Below are positions 8,642 to 18,386 of a stretch of DNA of 64,000 nucleotides, piece by piece. The stretch covers positions 124,001-188,000 of the forward strand of contig CAWAMR010000018.1 in assembly GCA_963783095.1 (NCBI GenBank). Direction: 5' to 3'. How positions within the stretch are numbered: position 1 is the stretch's first letter; every line of letters starts with the position of its first letter. The notes under the pieces were generated by a model. That model had not been told where the DNA came from. It saw only the letters and a list, made by a program, of their open reading frames with translations, and did no database searches. Position numbers and translations under genes: made by a program. Source of the DNA: CAWAMR01 sp963783095 (GTDB lineage: Bacteria; Planctomycetota; Planctomycetia; Gemmatales; Gemmataceae).

Positions 8642-10783
8642 TCAGTGAGCGCGGACGACGATCACGGTGACGTTATCGGTTGAACCGTCCAGATTGGCGA
8701 GGTTGACCAGGCGCCGGGCAGCTCGTTCCGCACTCCCACTTTCGCACAAAATCGCTTCAATGCTTTGCGGGGCGAGTTGATTGGTCAGACCGTCGGAGCA
8801 AACCAATATCCAGTCTCCGGATTGAAGCGTCAGTAAATAGGTTTCGGGAAGCACTTCACTTCGCCCGCCAATGGCCTGTTGCAACTCCGAACGCCGCGGA
8901 TGGGTTTCCGCTTCCTTTTCGCTTAGCTGTCCAAGTTCAACGAGGCGATTGACAAAGGTTTGGTCGCGCGAAATCTGAGTCAACCTGGAGCGATGCAGGT
9001 GATAGGTTCGACTATCGCCAACGTGCCCGATGACGACTTGGGAGCCGTCAATCACGACGACCTCGGCAGTGCAGCCCATTCCCCGATTGCGAAGGCCGGC
9101 ACGTGCGGCCTCGTAAACCAGGCGGTTTGCTTCTCGCAATGCCGCAATAACACGATCCTGATGCTCCTGACTCGACCTTCCCGAGGATTGTGGGGTATTC
9201 CCCGACGCCGAAGAAGACGGAATGTCTTTGGAGTCGCGGTCGGTTTCCGGCGCTAGCGGGTTCAACTCCGGATTCGAGCTTTGCATCAGCGGAGTTGAGT
9301 GCTGAAGCAACGGCCTTTGCTGCAAGAATGATGCGCGCAGCGAATGGATGGCCAACTCCGAGGCTACCTCGCCGCTTTCCATGCCGCCCATGCCGTCGGC
9401 CAGCAAGAGAATCGCGAATTCATCACCATCTTCCAGCCTGGCTTCCGAGCTGTGCAGAATCGCAAACGCATCCTCGTTCCCGCCTCGGGTAACGCCGGTC
9501 GTCGTCCAGGCCGCGATTTCCAAGCGAACGCGATCCAAATTGCGCTGACAGGCCCCCAGCAGCTGGATTAGCTCCTGGAAACCCGTCGGATCGGCCGATG
9601 CGGTTTCTTCGGTCGGGAATCGTCGAATGACATCGCGCACAAAGGTCTTGCTCAGCAATCGCCCCAGCAACGGGTGAACATCGGGGCAGCGGTCCAGCAT
9701 GGAACGTGGCACACCTTGCAAAGTGAAGTCGAGCTCCGTTAATTCCCGGCCCAACATCAGTGCATGAGTCAGCGCGCCCAAACTGTACAGGTCGGCCCGA
9801 GCATCCACGCTTTGCGGGCTCAAGAGCAATTCCGGAGCCGAATAGAGAGTGCCGCGCAAGGGAACATCGGCGGTGAGGGGCAATGGGAGTAAGTCCGAGA
9901 GATCCGTGAGAACCGCCTGACCTGTCGGTGTGATGAATATCATGTCGGGGCGAAGACCTTCGAAAAAGGCCCCCCGACGATGCAGGCCATCCAGTGCTTC
10001 AGCGAGTTGGATCAACCAGGTGCAGCGTTTCGCCCAGGTGCAGGTTCTGGCTTCCCAGGCATCCCAGATCAACTGCCCGGCAGGTGCTTCCAGAACGAGG
10101 TATTGAAAGCCCTCTTCCACAAAGAAATCGACGATTCGAGGCAACGACAGATGGTTGATCAATTCGAGAATCCGCCTCTCCCAGCCAAGCGACGGCCATT
10201 TCGGCAACTCGATTTCAAAGACAGTGGGTGACTCCGAAGGAAGTTCATCTTCGGCAACCAGATCGAGATCCAACGAAAGCTCCAACTCGATTTTCGGGGG
10301 CGGGGCAATCGATTCTTGCCGGCATTCGCCAGGTGGGATTGCCTCGCGAAGGATGACCACAGGCAAGGGAGTCAGATCATTGGAGAGCGTATCAATGCCG
10401 CGAAAGCGCAGGACGCCGCCGCGCTGACTGGTCAGGGTTCCCAGTTGATATCGGCCGCCCACGATCTGCCCCCAGGTTTGGGGTATCATCTGCGTTGAAT
10501 CGGGAGCATCGCACGCCGCGGATGGGAAGATGAATCCGCAATCGATGCAAAAAGTATCTGCGGATGACCGCACAGCACTGCACCGCAAACAATTCAGAGT
10601 TGCCGAATTCGAGGCCGTTGTTGCAACGACGGATTCAGGCATGGAGTCCGACGTCGGGAGGGAAACCTCGTCGGGTGTGACGGGAGTCGATTCGCCGGCA
10701 TCCGCGGTGGGAAAATCGCTGGACAACGATGGGTTGCTTGGTGAAGGCAAAGATTCCAAATCGGCAGGTGGATGAGAACTCAT
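8642..10783 (-). CDS. Zinc-ribbon, pseudokinase and PP2C phosphatase fusion
   Basis: A 713-residue cytoplasmic protein with three parts. A zinc ribbon (CxxC-x10-CxxC) occupies residues 65-82. A kinase fold spans about 105-400 but lacks key catalytic residues: where HRD-x-K-x-x-N is expected there is FFEGLRPDMI, and DFG is replaced by DLSD, while the APE-like SAPELLL and the D-x-Y-S-L-G helix remain. A PP2C (PPM) phosphatase domain spans about 425-713 and keeps its metal-binding motifs: NEDA, DGMGG, GDSR, SDG and DNVT. It should dephosphorylate Ser/Thr-phosphoproteins, with the pseudokinase as regulator or substrate platform. It could be the counterpart of the many kinases in the window; this is inference. 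It is convergent with the EamA gene. Confidence 0.85.
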   Translation of the reverse strand: MSSHPPADLESLPSPSNPSLSSDFPTADAGESTPVTPDEVSLPTSDSMPESVVATTASNSATLNCLRCSAVRSSADTFCIDCGFIFPSAACDAPDSTQMIPQTWGQIVGGRYQLGTLTSQRGGVLRFRGIDTLSNDLTPLPVVILREAIPPGECRQESIAPPPKIELELSLDLDLVAEDELPSESPTVFEIELPKWPSLGWERRILELINHLSLPRIVDFFVEEGFQYLVLEAPAGQLIWDAWEARTCTWAKRCTWLIQLAEALDGLHRRGAFFEGLRPDMIFITPTGQAVLTDLSDLLPLPLTADVPLRGTLYSAPELLLSPQSVDARADLYSLGALTHALMLGRELTELDFTLQGVPRSMLDRCPDVHPLLGRLLSKTFVRDVIRRFPTEETASADPTGFQELIQLLGACQRNLDRVRLEIAAWTTTGVTRGGNEDAFAILHSSEARLEDGDEFAILLLADGMGGMESGEVASELAIHSLRASFLQQRPLLQHSTPLMQSSNPELNPLAPETDRDSKDIPSSSASGNTPQSSGRSSQEHQDRVIAALREANRLVYEAARAGLRNRGMGCTAEVVVIDGSQVVIGHVGDSRTYHLHRSRLTQISRDQTFVNRLVELGQLSEKEAETHPRRSELQQAIGGRSEVLPETYLLTLQSGDWILVCSDGLTNQLAPQSIEAILCESGSAERAARRLVNLANLDGSTDNVTVIVVRAH

Positions 10784-11124
10784 CGTGCATCCTGTGCAAT
10801 CGACTTAAGTGACGGCGGCGTTGTCCACGACCCGTTTAGGCGGAGTAAGTATATCCTACCGCGTGTTTGGATGAAATCCAAAGGCAACCCTCGATGGAAA
10901 TATTAAAGCAGTGTTCTCGAAAATGCCGTTCGAGCGACGAACTGGGCTGGGAAAGTTGCAAAAACTGCGGAAAGTTTGCGGATTATTCCACTCGAATCAG
11001 CTTTTTTGGAATCTCCGATTGCACAAATTCTGCGGTTTGGACCTGCCGATAGCCGACGTAAGAAGAAGGATCGGAGTTCGTGCCGATAATTCAGAGCACT
11101 CGTTGCGAAAAGGATGAACCATCC
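10784..11124. other. Intergenic, no gene recognised
   Basis: This spacer separates the divergent phosphatase and secreted-protein genes. A short frame crosses it, but the translation has no family features. AT-rich patches near 10840-10910 could hold promoters. Confidence 0.5.
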
Positions 11125-11817
11125 ATGTTGCGCACTGCCTGCTTGACGTTGTTCAGCATCCTTGGATGCTCGACGCTTTTTGCACAAAACAGGCCGTCAC
11201 TGGAACCTTTCGATATTCCCGGTGATGTGGTCTCAAAACCGTCGAATCCGCCCCCCGCTGCCGGTCCGGTCGTTGCCGTTTCGACTTCTTCATCGGCAAC
11301 GGTCACCTACCCACCCCAGGGCGGGCTTCAAAACAAACAAGCAATTGCCCCGGAGGCGTGTGTCCCAGGTCGAAAAGCGACGGGGCTGCTGGTGAATCGT
11401 CGCGATTCGGCATCCGATTGTTTGGATCGGCTGAGCAACTGGTTTTTCTACCGGAATCCACCCTGGCCGAAGAATTGCGGCCTGACGCCGACTCCCTACC
11501 AAACTCCCGGATATGCATACTTTTACCACCCAACTGCCAGTGAAAGCAGGCCATGTGGCAACCTTGCGCAACCTGCTTGCTCGGGATGTGCTGTCGAGGT
11601 AACGGCCATGAAACCCGAAGCTAAAGTGGTCGTCAAATCGGAACCACGCCCATTAATTCCCAACACTTCTGCGGCGTTGGCCCAGCCTGGCGCTCGCCCG
11701 TCGCCGGGAAAACTGACATCGATCGACGTGGATGGAGAACCCTATTACTTTCCGCGCATAACTCCTCCTTCGAAATCAAATTCGAATGGCGCGACTCTGC
11801 CCGATCCCAATCGCTAA
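11125..11817 (+). CDS. Secreted Pro/Ser-rich hypothetical protein
   Basis: About 230 residues. The ATG at 11125 follows AGGATG and gives a clean signal peptide (LTLFSILGCSTLFAQ). The mature part is Pro/Ser-rich, with several scattered Cys residues and a Tyr-rich centre (PGYAYFYHP). The end is low-complexity (DPNR). I recognise no domain; short exported proteins like this are frequent in planctomycetes. It is monocistronic: a 43-bp perfect inverted repeat begins two bases after its stop codon, and a rho-independent terminator follows. Confidence 0.6.
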   Translation: MLRTACLTLFSILGCSTLFAQNRPSLEPFDIPGDVVSKPSNPPPAAGPVVAVSTSSSATVTYPPQGGLQNKQAIAPEACVPGRKATGLLVNRRDSASDCLDRLSNWFFYRNPPWPKNCGLTPTPYQTPGYAYFYHPTASESRPCGNLAQPACSGCAVEVTAMKPEAKVVVKSEPRPLIPNTSAALAQPGARPSPGKLTSIDVDGEPYYFPRITPPSKSNSNGATLPDPNR

Positions 11818-11818
11818 T

Positions 11819-11920
11819 GCGAGCGGCAGGAAAAGATTTCCGCTTACTTCGTGCGCGGCTCTTCAGCGAATCGGCGAGAGCCGCGCACGAAGTAAGCGGA
11901 AATCTTTTCCTGCCGCTCGC
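11819..11920. repeat. Perfect inverted repeat, 43-bp arms, 16-bp loop
   Basis: The arms at 11819-11861 and 11878-11920 are exact reverse complements, beginning GCGAGCGGCAGG on the left. The structure is far longer than a normal terminator stem and starts right after the stop codon of the secreted-protein gene. It could be a miniature mobile element or a transcript-stabilising hairpin. It carries no ORF. Confidence 0.9.
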
Positions 11921-11955
11921 CTAAAAAGTTGCACGTCCACCAATAAACAGAAGAA

Positions 11956-11977
11956 GCCCGCCGGATGGCGGGCTTTT
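11956..11977 (+). terminator. Rho-independent terminator
   Basis: GCCCGCC-GGAT-GGCGGGC followed by TTTT lies between the convergent secreted-protein and lipoprotein genes. It fits termination of the plus-strand gene; the preceding AAGAA could let it serve weakly on the minus strand too. Confidence 0.75.
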
Positions 11978-11996
11978 CCGTTTCCACGATCTCGCA

Positions 11997-12368
11997 TCAA
12001 GGCGAAGGAATCGGTCGAATCGCGTTGACTCCGGTTGTCGTGCTCGATTTCGAGCTTGGATCCCAGGGCATTTGTTTGCCGTTTTCCTCGATCCGCGGGA
12101 TTGGCGTCGGAGTCTGGAGCGTCCCGCCCGGCGGCTGGAGCACCCCACTGGGCAACATCGGCCCCGTCATGATTGGGCCGGAAGAATCGCATGCACAATT
12201 TGCCCCTGAATAGTTCGGCATGCCTTGAGGCGATCCGCCGCCGCAGCATGGCTTGGATGTGGAACGCAAGCGTGGGAACAAGGGAGTCCGAGTCTCCCAC
12301 CAGCAACATCCCGTCACGAGAAATACAAGCCCGAAAAGGGCAATCCGCGCTGATTTTATGCGAGACAT
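11997..12368 (-). CDS. Small lipoprotein
   Basis: A 123-residue protein with a short positively charged N-terminus, a hydrophobic stretch (IALFGLVFLVTG) and a lipobox ending in Cys (LVTGC), predicting lipidation and membrane anchoring. The mature part has a CCGGGS motif, two more Cys and a Pro/Thr-rich tail (PTPIPRI). No catalytic motif is visible. It is convergent with the secreted-protein gene and shares the terminator region. Function unknown. Confidence 0.65.
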   Translation of the reverse strand: MSRIKSARIALFGLVFLVTGCCWWETRTPLFPRLRSTSKPCCGGGSPQGMPNYSGANCACDSSGPIMTGPMLPSGVLQPPGGTLQTPTPIPRIEENGKQMPWDPSSKSSTTTGVNAIRPIPSP

Positions 12369-12822
12369 AAACGAATCCCCTGTCCCCGTGGGACACCTCT
12401 ATGCGTTTTTGGTTTTGAATGATTGAGGGGAATCCATCCCGCAAAGTTTCTGTAACTCCTCTACTTGAGTCAATTTTGCGCGATAAGTGGAAATGGGCAA
12501 AGCTCAAAAGCTGAAGAAAACAGCTTTGGCGGCGAAAGCTGGGGACTCTGATCGTATTGGCGAAAATCCAAGGAAAATAGCGATTGACGGAAGTAATCGG
12601 ATCGGAAGAATTCCAACGACTGGATGGAGGAAGCGGATCGTATCGATAGTGCTCAGCGAAGCACAGAATAGTGGTCAGTGGTCAGTGAATAGTGGTCAGT
12701 GAATAGTGGTCAGTGGTCAGTGGCGGAACTTATCTCTCGTTGGGCGTCGTGTCCTCTGTCCTCAGGTGCAGTTTCCACTGTGTTCTGACCACTAACCACT
12801 GACCACTGATCACTCTTCGTTT
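12369..12822. other. Intergenic with GGTCAGTG repeats, no supported gene
   Basis: The left 290 bp show nothing recognisable. Direct copies of a GTGGTCAGTG(AATA) unit fill 12669-12725, and inverted copies (CACTGACCAC) lie at 12771-12814, so the tract can fold into a large hairpin next to the protease gene's 3' end. A 71-codon frame at 12487 ends inside the repeat and looks spurious. Confidence 0.6.
12669..12814. repeat. Imperfect palindrome of GGTCAGTG units
   Basis: Five or so direct copies of the unit face three inverted copies across about 45 bp of unrelated sequence. Such low-complexity intergenic repeats recur in several forms across this window. Confidence 0.7.
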
Positions 12823-15452
12823 TCAGGGTGTCGGTTGTTTCCTTACGGGCACATTACTGCTCACTTTGATTTGACCGCGCAGGTATTCCAGGGCCGCATC
12901 GAGTTGCCGGTCCTTGAATTCTTTTGCAGGCTCCTTGGGTTTCGCTTCGCGATTGGGGATATTGCCCCATTCTCGAAGTTTATCCCCGAGTTGTTCTCGT
13001 TCGGTCCGGGTCAACTTGATGATGTAGTCCTTGTCGGGCGTGACACCCCATTCATCTTCGTCCCGGCCTTTGGTGCTGAGCTTGTTGAGATTCTTGTTGC
13101 TGGGACGCCAGAAGGTTGCGGTGGTCATTTTGATTTCACCACCGGTAGCCTCGTAGGGATCAATGGTCTGAACGCTTCCTTTCCCGTAACTGCGCTCACC
13201 CATTATCACGGCACGATTGTGGTCCTGGAGGCACGCTGAAAGAATCTCGCTGCCGCTGGCGCTGATTGCCATTGACCAGACATACCATCGGAAAATCGGT
13301 ATAGCTGCCGAACGGGTAATCCGGCTTGCCGCGCTGCTTGTGAACCGACTTGGTCTTGCCGAAATACTGCTGCTCCTCCTCGACGCGGGGACGAACCGAG
13401 ACAATTAACCCGTCATCGATGAAGAGATCGCAGATATCGTTGGCAACATTCAAATACCCGCCCGGATTGTTGCGGAGGTCGAGGATAAGACCTTTGACTC
13501 CGTCTTTTTCGAGTTGCTTAACCGCCTTGTCCATCTCGTAAAGGGAGTTGCGTGCGAATTGAGTGAGGTGGATATAGGCAATCTTGGACTTCGGATCGAT
13601 GTACCAGTCCCACGAATCATCGACTTTCCGCTTGTAGCCATACACCGATTCAGTCTCAACCAAGGCCCGAGTCAGCTCATATTCTTTCAATTTTCCATCC
13701 CGATCGACGGTGATCTTGACCTTGGTTCCCGGCTCACCCAGGATGATTTTCACCGCGTCAGTGACCTTCAAACCTTTTGTGGATGTGATTTCCGGGGTAC
13801 TCAGGGGCTTGCCTTCGCTATCCACTTCGCGCTTAATGGAAACAATGAGATCCCCTTCCCGCAAACCCGCTTTGTAAGCGGGGCTGCCCTTGATCGGTGT
13901 AACCACCAACAAACCGTCGCGGACGAGGTCGCGACGAATTTGAACGCCAATACCCGTGAACTGGCCGGTGACATCCCGTTTTATTTCCTCGACTCGTTCT
14001 CGATCAATGTAAGTCGTATATGGATCGACGAATTTGGCGATGCCTTCGTTGATGGCAATTTCCGCATCGTGACTTTTGTCGAGATCTTCGCGGATGCCGA
14101 TGGGGAGCCTGGCGTCGCTCAAGAGCGTCAGCAATTCGTCCTTGTCCAGTTTCTTGGCTTTTTCCAGGCGTTGATTGAGTTCTTCCGACATTGGAATGTC
14201 GGCCCGGCGATAAAGACCGCGGATGCCGTTGACGACCATGGCGGTCAAATCGAGTTCCTTGATGTAGTATTCCTTGTAGCGTTCGAGCGCTCGAATCGTT
14301 TTTTGTGCGAACGCCTTGCCGCCGGCCTCATCCATTTTCATGGAGGTGTAAATTGCGTCGCGCGCCTTGATGAACTGTTCGACGGTCAAGGTTCCATCCG
14401 CCAGATCCTGGTAGTTCGAGCGAAGTTTTTGCAGGGCAGCGAACTTCGGCGCGCGCGACAGTAATTTCTTTCCTTCTGCGGCGATTTCCTTGGTAATACC
14501 GGACGACCGCTTGGCGATCTCCTCGAACTTCTTGAGGCGTTCCTCGACCTTGACCTGCACCTCCGGATTGTGGGAGAGCATGTAATGAGATTCGCGCGAC
14601 GACGAAAGGAATCTGTTCCTTTTGCTCGCGCGTCGTCCCGAATTTCCGGGCAAGATTGCCGATTTCCGAATCGAGGTATTTGGTCAACTCATCGACGGTG
14701 ATCGTACCGTCGGCTTCCTTGCCTTCCTTGTCCGCTGCACCCCGGAGGCCCGCGACCACGGCAGTTGTGAAGATGCCTTCCTTCTTGTCGGTGACGACGG
14801 TCGGATTGGCACCACTGCCGGCGAGGATGACTGCCCTGCCCACAGGCAGTTCGGTCTCATCCTTCTCATCCATGCCGAGGAACGCCCGTACCAAATCCAT
14901 GATGTTTGGCTCAACGACCGTTTCCTTGCCGGGATCGAACGATTTGAGATTGATATCCAACATAATGCAAACTTTTTGGGCTTTCAGAGCCTTCAATTCG
15001 GGGCGAATTTCCGCCGGAGTGATCGCATTTTTCGCACGATCCTTGACGGTAGAATCCACGGCAAAAATACAGGTCCGATCGCCCGAGGGTGCGCCCTGAC
15101 CGACAAGGTAGACGATCACCTTATCGTCCTTGTGGGCCTTTGCGGCAACATCTTTTAGTGCGGCGAGGATATTCGCCTTGGAGGCTACTTTGGACGCCAT
15201 CACCTCACCTTTGCCGGAGAGGAGCAATTGCACATTGGCAGGATCGACGCCACCCACCGACTTATCCGTCAGCGTGTCGTAAATCGCCTTGGCATCGGTA
15301 ATCGCTGATGGGCGATCTTTAATGGCCTTATCCTCGAACTGTCCGATGCCAACGATGACCGCGTAGGTCTTGGCATCCTCGGCGCGAAGGGTGGAAAGCG
15401 GTGCGAGGAAAATGGCAAGCAAAAGGGCAACGGCAGCAGCAGCCCGTCTCAT
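12823..15452 (-). CDS. Caspase-like (C14) domain fused to PDZ-S41 C-terminal-processing protease, two frame breaks
   Basis: From ATG 15452 (AAAGGA upstream) the protein starts with a signal peptide (VALLLAIFLAPLSTLRAED). A caspase-like domain spans residues 26-290. Its catalytic His site reads VGQG (Gln119) and its catalytic Cys site reads LDINLKS (Asn168), so it should be a pseudocaspase. A helical linker, a PDZ domain (GQFTGIGVQIRRD) and an S41 domain follow. The S41 Ser/Lys dyad is present (NGNSASGSEI and YGKGSVQ, 25 residues apart). Frame breaks at 14593-14599 (GCGCG) and 13258-13266 (GGCGCT) split it in three; correcting both gives about 875 continuous residues. It should be a periplasmic processing protease with the caspase fold as a non-catalytic interaction domain. 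Confidence 0.83.
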
Positions 15453-15785
15453 TCTGATGATCCTTTCTTCCTTCCGAGGCACGGCGAAACAGCGCCGGGC
15501 CAAAAGATTCAGAGCAATTCGCATCGAATGGGTCACGACATCACATGTGCGTGATGCAGGTGCGAAACAATTCCGCCCCCATTGTGACGAACCTTCACAA
15601 CCAGTCAATCCATTTTACGCAAACTATCCGCCGAGTGTGTAACAATTGGGGAAGATAGACAAATATCCTTGCCGTGGTTGAGAAGTGAGGTCAAGCAAAG
15701 AACGCATGCATGCCAGGTTGATCGAGATTGGGTAAATCACCCGCTCCTATCCCCCTAACAACGATGGCCTACTGAAACGACAGGG

Positions 15786-18386
15786 TTACTCCGCGGAGGA
15801 TTTCCACCTTTTAAGACTCCGTTTTGCCTCCTCCGTCAATGACACTCCTTCAGCCCCTTTCGCAACTTTCTCGACAAGTTCTCTCGCCTGGGCTATGCCG
15901 ATCCATTCCAAGATTTCGAGAGCGCGCAGGGACTGTGCAACTTGCTCCGTTGCAGCTTGACCGCGAATCTTCGCGAGGATATTTTCAGCTCGTCCCGCGG
16001 CTTCCGTCGATGGCTTGTTCATCAGGAATTTCTCCACGGCCGCGGCAACACGATCGCCGGACTCTTCCAGTTCGCGCGTTGCCCGAACACGCTCGGCGAA
16101 CTTGTTGTTGTCGAGGTCTCGGAGCCGGGCCGACACCCAGTTGGGATCGATCGGCTCCGCGGGCTTGAGGCGTTCGTTCGCGATTTTCAAAGCAGCCTCA
16201 GGATGGGCAGCCAGCGCGCGAATGGCCGCGAATGCTTTCTGAGCGTCGTCGCCCCGCAATGCCTGCCAGTGTTCATCCGAATTGCCGGCCGGCGGTGTTT
16301 TCGCGATAGTTTTGATCGATACATCCCATATCAGGATGGTGCAGTCCGCGCTCGATGATGCGAGTGCCCTGTCGTCGATCGTGAATGCCAACCCGGTTAT
16401 CGCGCTGTCGTGGCCGCTGAACGGCCCAATGAGCGCTCCCGTCCGAAGATTCAGTACATGGATCTTGCTGTAGTCCTGCACCCACGCGAGGAGCCGACCG
16501 TTATGGGAGAATCGCAGTAAACTTGTTGCCGACCCTGGCTTGACGTGAGCGCGCATTTGCCTGGTTGCGACTTCATAGAGCCGAATGCCATCGCCGAACT
16601 CGCAGGCGGTTGCGATCATGCGGCCATCGGGGCTGTAGACCAGGCCCGTCGCCGAGAAACCCCAGGGCGTTTCAACCCGAATTCCAGTTCCTTCGTTCCA
16701 GGTCGCAGTGTCCCACATCCGCACCTGTGCGCCGTCGCCGAAGGCCCCATCGCCGAAGGCGAACGTACGTCCATCGGGGCTGAAAGCACCGGCCACACTA
16801 TTGCAGGAGTTTTTGGCGTGAACATTCAGCACCACCTTGCCGGTGTCCAAGTCCCAGACTTCAGCGGAACGGCTTGACGGGCCGATCCCGGCCAGAAACC
16901 GGCCATCGGGGGAAAAGGCGAGATGCTGATTCGAGAAAGGATCGGTCGGGATATTCCGTTGCCGTTTGCCCGTCCGGCGATCATAGATGCCGATACTCTT
17001 GACGTCGCCGTTGCGAACAGCAATACGACTGCCATCGGCGCTGAGAGCGAAAGTGAGGCCGTTCAAGTCGAGATCGACCGCGAATTGTGCGACCGACTTG
17101 CCTTGTTTGACATCCCAGGTGCGAACCGATCGGTCGCACCCAAAGGATACCAGCGAACCGTCCGGGGCACACTCGACGCCAAAGACCGCGCCTTGGTGTC
17201 CGGCGATCCGTTCCGGCAATTGTCTTCCCGTCTCCAGGTCGTAGAAGATAATCGCTTGCTCCCCCTCGAAAACGACTTCCAGGCGTTTGCCATCGGGAGA
17301 GATGGCCAATCTTTGAAGTTGATCGCGACCGAGTTCAATCTTTCGGATCGGCTTGCCTGAAGGCCATTCCCGTTCGAGCACGAAGGAATCGTAACTGCCG
17401 GTGTACAGCTTTTTGCCGTCCGGGGAGAAGCCGGCCGCATTGGCCCATCTCTTGTGGCCTTCGAGCACTGCGATTTTCTTGCCCTCCAAATCCCAGACGG
17501 AAGGAGGCTGCGAGTTGCAAATTACCAACTGTTTGCCGTCAGGCGACAGCAGGACTTGGCCCCAGCATTGGGGCCGAACTGTGGGAAACGACTTCTTTAC
17601 CGTTCCTTTGGTCCGATCGAACAGGAAGATATAACCGTCATCGTCGCCGCGCAGGACGACCGTTTCGCCGTCATCCACGAAGGCTATCGGCGACAATGTT
17701 TGGCCTTTGCTAAGATATTGCCAAAGCTGTTTTCCGGTTCGCGCATCCCAGAGACGAACTTCACCCTGTCCATGCCCTTGCGAACGGGCGGTGACGAACC
17801 ATTTGTTGTTCGCGGCAAACACACAACTGCCCAGGCCGAGCCAATCTTTGGGCCCCGCATTCTTCGAGATTGACCAGACTTGTTTGCGCTCGGTGAGATC
17901 GTACAGCGTTAGATGCCACTCCTGTGGAGAATCGACGGCGATGCCGTGCCGGATGTAATCGTTGGTCCATAAAACGTAGCGGCCATCCGGGGAAAAACCA
18001 ACCACGTGGTCATCCGCCCCGGCCCAAGCCAGCGCGCCGCCGCTTTTCGGGAGCCTCCACGATTCCAAAACGATGCCGGTCGTCAAATCGATGCGTCGGA
18101 TCTCTGAGCCTTGCTGCGCCAGATATGATTTTCCATCCGGCCGAAATTGCCAACAGACAGGCCGAGGCTCCCACGGCCAGACTTGTGCACGGAAACGTCG
18201 CGTGCCAAGGCGCATGATCGCGCCATCGGGCAGCGCATCGCCCAAGGTATCGACGCGCTTTGCCGTGGCTATCGGCTCTTGTGTCTTCTTCTCTTTGACC
18301 GGCTCGGGCGGGTCGGCATGGCCCAAGCCGGTATAGATTCCGATTCCCAGGCCGACGAGAGCGAATGAGACAATAATAGCTTTCAT
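15786..18386 (-). CDS. Membrane-anchored WD40 repeat protein, probably fused to or coupled with the upstream sigma factor
   Basis: An 866-residue protein. An N-terminal hydrophobic helix (IIVSFALVGLGIGIYTGLG) is followed by a linker ending in the module 'RLGTRRFRAQ'. At least ten WD40 blades follow, with recurring 'FSPDGK' and 'WD' motifs, then a C-terminal helical region of about 150 residues (HWQALRGDDAQKAFAAIRAL onward). The divergent gene at 19370 has the same order, with sigma, helix, 'RLGSQRFR', WD40 and the same helical tail joined in one protein. The ATG overlaps the sigma-factor stop (ATGA). Either the two are translationally coupled or an indel hides a fusion. The propeller should lie outside the cytoplasm. 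Confidence 0.8.
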   Translation of the reverse strand: MKAIIVSFALVGLGIGIYTGLGHADPPEPVKEKKTQEPIATAKRVDTLGDALPDGAIMRLGTRRFRAQVWPWEPRPVCWQFRPDGKSYLAQQGSEIRRIDLTTGIVLESWRLPKSGGALAWAGADDHVVGFSPDGRYVLWTNDYIRHGIAVDSPQEWHLTLYDLTERKQVWSISKNAGPKDWLGLGSCVFAANNKWFVTARSQGHGQGEVRLWDARTGKQLWQYLSKGQTLSPIAFVDDGETVVLRGDDDGYIFLFDRTKGTVKKSFPTVRPQCWGQVLLSPDGKQLVICNSQPPSVWDLEGKKIAVLEGHKRWANAAGFSPDGKKLYTGSYDSFVLEREWPSGKPIRKIELGRDQLQRLAISPDGKRLEVVFEGEQAIIFYDLETGRQLPERIAGHQGAVFGVECAPDGSLVSFGCDRSVRTWDVKQGKSVAQFAVDLDLNGLTFALSADGSRIAVRNGDVKSIGIYDRRTGKRQRNIPTDPFSNQHLAFSPDGRFLAGIGPSSRSAEVWDLDTGKVVLNVHAKNSCNSVAGAFSPDGRTFAFGDGAFGDGAQVRMWDTATWNEGTGIRVETPWGFSATGLVYSPDGRMIATACEFGDGIRLYEVATRQMRAHVKPGSATSLLRFSHNGRLLAWVQDYSKIHVLNLRTGALIGPFSGHDSAITGLAFTIDDRALASSSADCTILIWDVSIKTIAKTPPAGNSDEHWQALRGDDAQKAFAAIRALAAHPEAALKIANERLKPAEPIDPNWVSARLRDLDNNKFAERVRATRELEESGDRVAAAVEKFLMNKPSTEAAGRAENILAKIRGQAATEQVAQSLRALEILEWIGIAQARELVEKVAKGAEGVSLTEEAKRSLKRWKSSAE

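Noticed and set aside
11863..12507. 214-codon minus-strand frame crossing the inverted repeat and lipoprotein gene
   Set aside because: It crosses a terminator and a perfect hairpin and overlaps a lipoprotein with a clear signal peptide.
12487..12702. 71-codon plus-strand frame
   Set aside because: It ends in the GGTCAGTG repeat, has no recognisable domain and lacks a convincing ribosome site.
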